A stretch of 64,000 nucleotides of DNA from Streptomyces sp. NBC_00433 (lineage in GTDB: Bacteria > Actinomycetota > Actinomycetes > Streptomycetales > Streptomycetaceae). The position numbers were made by a program, and so were the translations under genes. The DNA is taken from positions 5,909,501 to 5,973,500 of the forward strand of contig CP107926.1 in the NCBI GenBank assembly GCA_036015235.1, given 5' to 3'. Positions 42,536-51,049 of this stretch are shown here, piece after piece (the first letter of the stretch is position 1; each line of letters starts with the position of its first letter). Under the pieces are notes generated by a model. It was not told the origin of the DNA. It made no database searches and saw nothing but the letters and a program-made list of their open reading frames with translations.

Positions 42536-45500
42536 GCCGGCGTCCTGGACGGAGTGGATCTCCAGGTCACCGCGGCGCCCACCGGCGGGGTCGAGGAGAC
42601 GCTGGTGGTCAGGACGGCCACGGCGGCTGCCGACCCGGCGCTGTCGGACCTGGTGCAGAGCATGGCCACCAGCAGCGGGGTGAGCGCGGCGACCGACGCC
42701 GGCGGAAACCTGACGGTGAAGGACGGCAGCGGGCGGCTGCTGGTGAACTCACCGGCGCCGGTGATGTGGGACTCGGCAACCCTTGCCGGGTCGACACAGC
42801 TCCAGCCGCAGGCCCAGCCCGAGGGCCAGGCCACGCCTCACAGCGGTGAGGGCAGCCGCTCGACGGCGAAGGCCCCGGGATCGCGTGCCCACCAGGCCCG
42901 GGTGAAGGCGACCCTGAAGGACCACAAGCTGCATCTGGCCGCGGACCAGGCGTTGCTGTCGGCGAAGACCACGGTCTTCCCGGTCTACATCGACCCCGCC
43001 TACGTGCCGCACCCGGCCAGTGGCAGCACGATGCACTGGGACCAGGTGCAGCAGGGCTACCCGACGACGTCGAACTACGACACGACGCCCGAAGGGGGCA
43101 ACGGGGTCGGCTACCAGGGCTTCTCCTCGCCGACGGGCATCGAGCGCACCTACTACCAGGTCGGCATTCCCTCGGCGATCTGGGGCGGGCAGGTCCTGAG
43201 CGCCTCCATGAAGCTCACCGAGAGCAAGTCCTCCAGTTGCGGAACCACGGCCTACGGTGTGCAGGCGTGGTCGTCCAACGGGATCGGTGCCTCGACGACG
43301 TGGAACAACGCGCCGGCGAAGGTGACGCAGCAGGACTCGGTGAACTTCGGCCCGGCCTGCACCTCCACCCCCAGCGGGAACTTCGACTTCCTCAACCAGG
43401 TCACCAACGCGGCGGCCAACCACTGGGCGAACATCACCTTCGTGATGGTCAACAGCAGCGAGACCAACGACGTCCAGCTCAAGCGGTTCTCCAGCGCCGC
43501 GTCGCTGTCGATCACCTACGACTCCCCGCCGGGCACCCCGTTCGGCCTGGCGGTCTCGCCGAGCCCGTATCTCGGTGGCGCTCTGGCGACGGTGACCAAT
43601 AGCGGCACTCCTACTTTCACTGCCAGTTCCCACGACCCCAACTCCGACACGGTGCGCCTGGACTTCCAGGTGCTGGCCGGGACCACGGTGAAGGCGTCCG
43701 GCAGTTCGCCGTTCGTCAACTCCAGCCTCGTCACGGGTGCCGGCGGATCGTGGAAACCGACGACAGCCCTGGCCGACGGCGCCTACACCTGGAAGGTCCG
43801 CGCCTACGACGGCAAGGCCTACTCGGGCTGGACCACGGCACAGCCGCTGACCGTCGACACCCACGCCCCGGGGACCACATCGGTGGCCTCATCGGCCTTC
43901 CCCGCCGGCGCCTGGTCCGGCACGGCGGACGCGAACGGCAACTTCTCCGGCGCCTTCACCTTCACCCCGCCGACCACGGACGTAACAGGGGTCTGGTACA
44001 AGCTCGATGGATCTTTCGGGTCCACCCTCGCCACCACCGGCGCACCGGTCACCTCCACCCTCAACTTCCGGGCGGGCCAGCACACCCTCAACCTCCACAC
44101 GGTGGACGCCGCCGGAAACAGCTCGGCCAACACGGCCTACGTCTTCTACGCCGGCTCAGGAGCGGCCCTGCTGACTCCTGCCCAGGGCGACCGGCCCGCG
44201 CGGCGGGTGGGCCTGACCAGTCAGGGCAAGTCCACCGAGACCGGCGTGACCTACCAGTACCGGATCGGTGAGACCGACACCTGGCACAACGTCCCCACCG
44301 GCGACGTCACCGTGCGCTCCTCCGGCGCGCCGGTCGCCTCCTGGCCGCTGGCCGCACCCGCGGGCGTACCGGCCGCGCTGACGTGGAACATCACCGACAG
44401 CTTCACCCAGGACGGCCCGGTCGACGTCCGAGCGGTCTTCACCGACGGCACCACCGACGACAACTCGCCGGCCAACACCGTCACCGTCGACCGCAACGCC
44501 GGGTCCGCCCCGTCGCTGACCGCGGGTCCCGCGTCGGTGAACGCGCTGACCGGTGACGCGGCCGTCAGCGCCACCGACGCGTCCGGTTTCGACCTGACCG
44601 TCACCCGCACGGCGTCCTCGCGCCGCCCGACCGCCGGGTCGGCGCAGGAAGGTCAGGTGGCGATCTTCGGCCCGCAGTGGACCGCGGGAACTACCGCGGA
44701 GATCACCGACTCGGACTGGTCCTACCTGCACAAGACCTCGAACACCTCGGTGGCGCTGGTGGACGTGGACGGCGACCCGACCGGCTTCACGGCCACATCC
44801 GGCGGCGGGTGGAAGCCCGAGCCGGGCTCGGAGGACCTGACGCTGACCGGATCACTGACCGGGACGTTCACGTTGAAGGACAGCGACGGTACGACCACGA
44901 CGTTCGCGAAGGTCGATCCCGCCGCTACCGCGTGGCAGGTGGCCTCGACGTTCCTCGCGACCACCAACTCCACCACGCAGGTCGTCTCCGAGAAGGTCAC
45001 CGTCGGCAGCACGGTGCTGGCCCGTCCGAAGTACGTGATCGCGCCGACCTCCGCGGTCACGCAGTCGACCTGCGCGGCCACACCGGCGGCCAAGGGCTGC
45101 CGCATCCTGCAGTACGTCTACGCAACGTCCACCACCGCGACCGCTTCGGCGTTCGGCGACGTCGCCGGGCAGGTCTCCCAGATCAAGCTGTGGGCGACCG
45201 ACCCGGGAGCGTCGGCTGCCACCGCCGTCACAGTGGCGCAGTACGCCTACGACAGCACCGGCCGGCTGCGGCAGGAGTGGGATCCGCGGATCAGCCCGGC
45301 GCTGAAGACCGCGTACGACTACGACAGCGCCGGCCGCATCACGACGCTCACGCCGCCCGGTGAGCTGCCGTGGACGTTGGCCTACGGCAACGTCGGCAAC
45401 ACCGCCACGGCCAGCGACGGCATGCTTCTCTCCGCGGCCCGGCCGACGCTGACTCCGGGCAGCACCGACCAGACCAACGGCACCGCGACCACGAGCCTGG

Positions 45501-47962
45501 TCTACGACGTGCCGCTGACCGGCAGCGGTGCCCCGTACGCCATGGGCGGCGCCGATGTGGCCGGCTGGGGGCAGAGCGACGCGCCTTCGGATGCCACCGC
45601 GGTCTTCCCCGCGGACGCCGTCCCGTCCTCGCACGACGGCACCGCACTGGCCACCGGGGACTACCGCCGTGCCGCGGTCACGTACACCGACGCCTCCGGG
45701 CGGGAGGTCAACACCGCGCAGCCCGGCGGGCACATCACCACCACCGAGTACGACCGGTACGGCAACACCGTGCGGCAGATGACCGCCGCGAACCGTGACC
45801 TGGCCCTGGCCACCGGTGGTGACGGCCTGACGCAGCAGCAACAACTGGGCATCGACACCCTGTCCGCGGCGGACCGCGCGCAACTGCTGTCCACGGTGTC
45901 GGTGTTCAACACCGGCAGCGTGGCCGCCGACGCGGGCACGGACAAGGACACCGACCCGGCCAATGTCGGCCTGCGGGAGCTGGAGAAGTCCGGACCCCTG
46001 CACATGGTCACCCTCGCCTCGGTCCTGCACGCGGCCGCCGGGGGAACGGACCTGCCGGCCGGATCTGCCGTCCCGGGGCGCGAGCACACGGTGACCGCCT
46101 ACGACCAGGGCCGTCCCACCGACGGCACCGCCACCGTGGCCAACCAGCCCACCACCGTCATCATCGGTGCGAGCGTGGACGGCTATCCGACCGACGGTGA
46201 CTCCAGGACCAGCACCACCGGATACGACTGGGTCAAGGGCCTGCCCACCAGTACGGTCACCGACCCGTCGGGGCTGAACCTGGTCAAGACCACGAGCTAC
46301 GACACCCAGGGCCGCGTCATCAAGACCACCCTGCCGAAGTCCACCGGCAGCGACGCCGGGGCGACGGTGACCACTTACTGGTCGGCCACCGGCACCGGGG
46401 CGTGCAACGGCCGGCCCGAATGGGCCGACCTGGTCTGCTCCGTGGGACCGGCCGGCGCCATCACCGGCGGCGGCAGCAACCCGGCCCAACTGCCCACCAA
46501 GACCACCACCTACGACCGGTGGGGCAGCACCCTCACCGAAACCGACACCTCGGGCAGCAGCACCCGCACCACGACCACGTCCTACGACGCGGCCGGACGT
46601 GCCACCGGCACCACGGTGACCGGCGGCACCGGGACCGCGGTGCCGGACACCAGCACCACCTACGACCCGGCCACCGGCAAGGAAGCCACCACCAGCGCCG
46701 CGGGCAAGACCATCGGCCAGGCCTACGACACCCTGGGCCGCCTGACCACCTACACCGACGGCGCGGGCAACACCGCGACCACCTGGTACGACGCCCTCGA
46801 CCGGCCCACCAAGGTCACCGACTCGGCCCCGTCGACCACCACGTACACCTACGACACGAGCATCGACCCGCGAGGCCTGGAGACCTCCCGCAGCGACTCG
46901 GTGGCCGGCACCTTCGCCGCGACATACGACGCGGACGGCGAGCTGGCCACGCAGTCCCTGCCCGGCGGCTACACCCTGACCGTCACCCGCGACGAGACCG
47001 GCTCGGACACCTCGCGCACCTACACCCGCGACAGCGACGGCCTGGTCGTCACCGCCGACTCGGCCACTGAGACGATCCAGGGCCAGCAGGCCGACCACAC
47101 CTCCGACACCGGCAGCGCCGTCTACGCCTACGACGCCGCCGGCCGTCTCACCGCAGCCGACGACACACAGGAAGGCGTCACCACCCACCGCGTCTACGCC
47201 TTCGACAACAACACCAACCGCACCGGCCTGACCACCACCGTCGACAACCCCGACGGCACCGCCGGCACACCGGCAACCGTCAACTACACCTACGACAGCG
47301 CCGACCGCCTCACCACCACGGGCACCGTCTACGACGCCTTCGGCCGCACCACGACCCAGGCCTCCGGCGCGACCATCGGCTACTACGCCAACGACCTCGT
47401 CCGCCAGCAGACCGCCGGCACCAACCGGCAGACCTGGACCCTGGACCCGGCCCAGCGCCTGGCCTCCTGGACCACCGAAAGCAACTCCACCGGCACCTGG
47501 ACCCAGACCGCGGCCAAGACCAACCACTACGGCAGCGAAACCGACAGCCCCGACTGGGTGGCCGAGGACACCAACGGCACCATCACCCGCAACGTCCAAG
47601 GCATCAGTGGTGACCTGGCCGCCACCACGGCCGCCGGCGACCCGACCAGCACCGACCTGCAACTGACAGACCTCCACGGCGACGTCACCGCCCAACTCCC
47701 GCTGGACACCACCGCGGCGCCGACGGCCCTGGCCTACGACGAGTTCGGCAACCCCGAGAACTCCAGCCCGCAGGCCCGCTACGGCTGGCTCGGCGGCAAA
47801 CAACGCTCCAGCGAAACCGTCACCGGCGCCACCCTCATGGGAGTCCGCCTCTACGACCCGACCACCGGCCGCTTCCTGTCCATCGACCCCGTCCCCGGAG
47901 GCAGCGCCAACGCCTACGACTACTGCAACGCCGACCCCATCAACTGCAGCGACCTCAACGGA

Positions 47963-48343
47963 CAGTTCCCCTGGGCAAGAGCACTCTGGGGAACGGCGGG
48001 ATTCTTCAGCTACCGATCCTTGCTGTCCATCCCCAGGCACCTCAAGCACAGGCAGTACAGAAAAGTCTTCAACGATTTCATGGGCGGATATGGCAACACG
48101 ACGGTCCTAGGGCACCTCGTTGGTCGCTTTTGCAGTCGTTGGTGCCGGAGCGCTGCCCGGCATGCGCGTCCGGGCCTGTGGCTGAGGGGCGGCAGGCTTG
48201 CCGGCCGCACTTTCGGATGGGAGGTAAGCGTGGCGGCCACCGCGCTCGACTTCTTCCACTCGCGGTCCACGGTTCACTACAGCCGCAAGTACTGGGCTCC
48301 CGGCTATCGCTACGGGTACGGCTCTTCTCGAAACAGGATCATG
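47963..48343 (+). other. C-terminal tip domain of the RHS protein, possible toxin
   Basis: After the conserved core end DLNG come 127 residues, starting QFPWARALWGTAGFFSYRSL and ending SRKYWAPGYRYGYGSSRNRI plus M. They are rich in Arg, Tyr, His and Trp, with two Cys (FCSRWC). The DNA is visibly less GC-rich than the core. This is where RHS proteins carry exchangeable toxins. I recognise no nuclease, deaminase or ADP-ribosylation motif. Confidence 0.5.
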
Positions 48344-48382
48344 TGATGACTGCTGGGTGACCAGCAGAAGGAGTGCAATCTG

Positions 48383-48430
48383 TTGGCGCTCGGCTGCGTT
48401 CCGCCGGTCGAGCGCCAATATTTTTTATCG
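48383..48430. terminator. intrinsic terminator between RHS gene and small membrane protein gene
   Basis: TTGGCGCTCG (48383-48392) pairs perfectly with CGAGCGCCAA (48409-48418), followed by TATTTTTTAT. The plus-strand reading fits termination of the RHS transcript. The convergent gene at 48443 ends just beyond it. Confidence 0.85.
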
Positions 48431-48442
48431 CACCGCGCAATG

Positions 48443-48766
48443 TCAGGGTTGTTTTCCTTGGCGCCAAAGGCGCCAATATCCGATAGCCAGGAGCGTTGGA
48501 TAGGCGCCAAGAGCGATTGCGGCCAGTAGCGCTAGAATTCGGGGCCACCAAGACCAGCCGTAGAGACCGATGACCGCTGCGAGTAGTGAGAGCGGCAGTA
48601 CGGCCAAGCCAAGCGCGCTGCGTATCGGATCCCTCGGTCGCCGTCGTTTTATCGCGAGGAGTTCCGGGAGCGGTAGATCAAGATCACCTCTCCAGGTCGC
48701 GTATCGCTCCCTGGGGCTTTTCTTCCAGTCTGCGGTGAGCTTCTTTCGGTTGCTCCTGTGCGTCAT
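48443..48766 (-). CDS. small two-helix membrane protein of unknown function
   Basis: A 107-residue protein beginning MTHRSNRKKLTADWKKSPRE, strongly basic for 55 residues, followed by two membrane helices (ALGLAVLPLSLLAAVIGLYG and ILALLAAIALGAYPTLLAIG) and a short basic end. It does not belong to a family I recognise. Its DNA is less GC-rich than its neighbours, like the tip of the RHS gene. It converges on the RHS gene. It could be an immunity protein, but immunity genes usually follow the toxin on the same strand, so this is a weak guess. Confidence 0.6.
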   Translation of the reverse strand: MTHRSNRKKLTADWKKSPRERYATWRGDLDLPLPELLAIKRRRPRDPIRSALGLAVLPLSLLAAVIGLYGWSWWPRILALLAAIALGAYPTLLAIGYWRLWRQGKQP

Positions 48767-49324
48767 GGACAGAGGGTACGAGAAATTCAGGTGGCATGGT
48801 TGGCCAGGGCGAGTCCGGTCGCGCGGCCGCCGCATCGACGACGACCGGGCTCGGCCTCCCGCTGCCCCAGCGGGCCGTTCGGGAGGAGTGCGTCCGGGCC
48901 GCACGGTGGCGCCACCGGGTCTGGGCCTCCCGAAGATGCGGCAGGCCCTGGCGGCACGGCGAAGGTGTACGCGAACCTGCCCAGTGCGTGCTGCGCGCCG
49001 TCACCGAGGAGGCGGAAGCGGCCGCCGAGCCGGCCGAGCGCGGTGACGGCCCAGATGGGCAGGAGCTCGGTCGGTACCGCATGCACAGGCCCGCCCGGTC
49101 CGTGCCGTGGCCGGCCGCTGTCCTCACCGCGCCGGCTTGCCCGAGCTGAGCAGGCCGCCTACCGGCGGGGTCGTACGAGCCGATGGTCGTACGGGTCCGC
49201 GCCCTCGATCTCGGTTCGCCGGGCGGCCGTTGACCCGAACATGTGACGTGGGCCACTGGCCGGCGCGGAAATATACCGGCGCGCGTAAGAGCTTGAGTTT
49301 TCAAGATCCTACGAGGGAGTCGAT
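48767..49324. other. 558-base region without a convincing gene
   Basis: Several open frames exist on both strands, but none has family-like sequence; all look like composition-driven frames or decayed coding sequence. The only feature I can support is the palindrome before ribA at its right end. Confidence 0.4.
49292..49305 (+). promoter_or_regulatory. inverted repeat CTTGAGTTTTCAAG upstream of ribA
   Basis: The core TTGA-GTTT-TCAA (49293-49304) lies 20 bases before the ribA ATG, extended by C and G to a 14-bp repeat. It is the fifth copy of the TTGA-N4-TCAA element in the window, with exactly the same distance to the start codon as in the LLM gene. Confidence 0.6.
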
Positions 49325-49981
49325 ATGTCGGCAGACGCGCATCCGGTGCCCGCAGTCGTGACCGCTGTACCGCCAGTCGCGGGTGTCCGTACCAAGGTGC
49401 GTGTGCCGCTGCGGTTCGCCGACGGACGGGAAGCCACCGTGGACGTCTTCACCTTCACCGGCCTGGCGGACGGCAAGGAGCATCTGGCGCTCGGGATCGG
49501 CGACTACGAGAACGTCGCCGTGCCGCTGGTGCGGCCGCATTCGGAGTGCCTGACCGGTGACGTCTTCGGCTCCCAGCGCTGCGACTGCGGCCCGCAGTTG
49601 CGAGAGGCCCTGGAGCGCATCGGCGAGCACGGCGGCTATCTGCTCTACCTGCGCCAGGAGGGCCGCGGTATAGGCCTGTACGCGAAGCTCGACGCCTACG
49701 CGCTGCAGGACGAGGGCCTGGACACGTACGAGGCGAATCTGGCGCTTGGCCGGGGCGAGGACGAGCGCGACTACACCGCCGCGGCGCAGATGCTGAACGC
49801 TCTCGGGGTCGGCGAGATCCGGCTGCTGAGCAACAATCCCGACAAGGCGCGGCAGTTGGCGCGGCTCGGTACGCGGGTGGCCGAGCGAGTGCCGACCGGC
49901 GTGCACGTCTCCGACGCCAATGTCCGCTACCTGCGGGCCAAGATCGAGCACACCGGGCACACCCTCGCGCTGCCGGCCTGA
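49325..49981 (+). CDS. ribA: GTP cyclohydrolase II
   Basis: A 218-residue enzyme that opens GTP to the first riboflavin precursor. It contains the zinc ligands and active site HSECLTGDVFGSQRCDCGPQ (three Cys), LYLRQEGRGIGLYAKLDAYA and LSNNPDKARQLARLG. It is a single-domain RibA, not the RibBA fusion found in main riboflavin operons, and it stands apart from other rib genes. It has a GAGGGAG ribosome-binding site and a TTGA-N4-TCAA palindrome in front. It may be a second RibA boosting flavin supply when the LLM/FMN reductase pair is induced. Confidence 0.94.
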   Translation: MSADAHPVPAVVTAVPPVAGVRTKVRVPLRFADGREATVDVFTFTGLADGKEHLALGIGDYENVAVPLVRPHSECLTGDVFGSQRCDCGPQLREALERIGEHGGYLLYLRQEGRGIGLYAKLDAYALQDEGLDTYEANLALGRGEDERDYTAAAQMLNALGVGEIRLLSNNPDKARQLARLGTRVAERVPTGVHVSDANVRYLRAKIEHTGHTLALPA

Positions 49982-50098
49982 GGCGGCTGTCCCGCGGTCG
50001 TTGTGCCGCGGTAATGGGTGACGCCTTCCATCGGCTGGGCAATGGACGCCGGGGGTGCGGGGCGCCCGGCGCGGTTGCTCGGGACGTGCGTGATGCGG

Positions 50099-50168
50099 CC
50101 CACGATCGAAACGGTGGCGTTTCGATCGTGGGTCGTCTACGCTCTAGGTGTACGACATCGTTTCGATG
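50099..50168 (+). promoter_or_regulatory. TetR-type operator cluster with three CGTTTCGAT half-sites
   Basis: CCCACGATCGAAACG (50099-50113) and CGTTTCGATCGTGGG (50118-50132) form a perfect 15-bp-arm repeat around GTGG. A further half-site lies inside the palindrome CATCGTTTCGATG (50156-50168). The unit CGTTTCGAT thus occurs three times within 70 bases, 93 to 162 bases upstream of the TetR gene. This is a likely operator for that regulator. Confidence 0.6.
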
Positions 50169-50260
50169 AAAGAGCCGCGCGCCGTATGCGACGGTGTCGG
50201 CGACACACAGAACGAGGCCGTACGCTGTGCCCGCCAACCAGCGGATTCGGAGGACAGGAC

Positions 50261-50857
50261 ATGACAGCTCAGGCATCCGCCGCGCGTCGTACGCGCCTGA
50301 CCCCCGAGCGCGAGCGCGAACTGTACGGGGCGGTCGTCGAGCTCCTGCGCGAGGTCGGCTACGAAGCGCTGACCATGGACGCGGTCGCCGCCCGTACGCG
50401 GTCCAGCAAGGCCACCCTCTACCGCCAGTGGAAGGGCAAGCCGGAACTGGTCGCCACCGCGCTGCGGCACTCCAAGCCGGTGTCGCTCGCGGACATCGAC
50501 ACCGGGTCGATCGCCGGTGACCTGCACGAGCTGATCCGGTGCCACGACGAGAACGAAGCCAAGCGCGACCAGGAACTGATGCGCGGCCTCGCGCATGCCG
50601 CCTTCCGGAACGAGGATCTTTTCCGCGCGCTGCGGGAATTGCTGATCGAGCCGGAGCTGGACAGTTTCCGCGTCCTGGTGCAGCGAGCCGTGGACCGCGG
50701 TGAGCTGGCGGCCGACAATCCGGCGAGGGATTTCATCCCGCACATGTTGTTCGGCGGCGCAATGGCGCGTCCGATTCTCGAGGGCATCGACGCCGATCCC
50801 GAATACAGCCACAGATACATCGACGCCGTCGTCGTCCCCGCGCTCGGTCTGGCGTAA
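50261..50857 (+). CDS. TetR-family transcriptional regulator (MMPL-linked)
   Basis: A 198-residue repressor. The helix-turn-helix is LLREVGYEALTMDAVAARTR then SSKATLYRQWKGKPELV; the remaining helices bind ligand. ATG 50261 has GGAGG (50249-50253) 7 bases before it. It lies 192 bases upstream of an MMPL exporter in the same direction. The palindrome cluster in front predicts autoregulation, and through readthrough also control of the exporter. Confidence 0.92.
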   Translation: MTAQASAARRTRLTPERERELYGAVVELLREVGYEALTMDAVAARTRSSKATLYRQWKGKPELVATALRHSKPVSLADIDTGSIAGDLHELIRCHDENEAKRDQELMRGLAHAAFRNEDLFRALRELLIEPELDSFRVLVQRAVDRGELAADNPARDFIPHMLFGGAMARPILEGIDADPEYSHRYIDAVVVPALGLA

Positions 50858-51049
50858 GTCTCACCAGTAGCGAGGCCCACATGGCCGGTCAGCGCACGGC
50901 CACGCCCTGACGCCGCTCGGGCATGCCCCAATGCCTCTGCTCCCCCTTCTGAATACCTCATGACCCGCCCCACCTGACACGCCGCTCTCGTCGTCGGGCT
51001 GGTTCCTCACGCCCATTTCCGACCCTTCCTGACGGGAGCCCCTGCCTCC

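Larger units (their letters stand above)
41954..48346 (+). pseudogene. RHS/YD-repeat polymorphic-toxin-like protein, interrupted by an in-frame TAG
   Basis: From GTG 41954 (GGAGGAGGGG just before it) an open frame runs 193 codons to TAG 42533-42535, then continues in the same frame to 48346, about 2130 codons in all. The product has a signal/membrane stretch (VVAVMALAVETATLAGE) and an N-terminal domain (VNADGTVTYTAFAQPKWAKR). A DNRLRE-like adhesive domain follows near full-length residues 350-520 (MHWDQVQQGYPTTSNYDTT), then Fn3-like and linker parts. Many YD repeats come next (YDSAGRI, YDTLGRL, YDALDRP, YDAAGRL) and then the RHS core end (MGVRLYDPTTGRFLSIDPVP, NAYDYCNADPINCSDLNG). The last 127 residues are an unrelated tip. 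The stop replaces the Tyr of the expected ATYAGVLDGVDL motif, so one base change (TAC to TAG) would explain it. Confidence 0.85.

Noticed and set aside
44852..48049. 1065-codon minus-strand open frame within the RHS gene
   Set aside because: Composition is Gly/Val/Arg repetitive, an image of the YD repeats on the other strand.
48767..49324. Several open frames of 100-200 codons before ribA
   Set aside because: None shows family-like sequence or a good ribosome-binding site; overlapping frames on both strands look alike in quality.
49260..49324. FMN riboswitch before ribA
   Set aside because: The space is short, and the conserved RFN core sequences are absent; a palindromic operator is seen instead.
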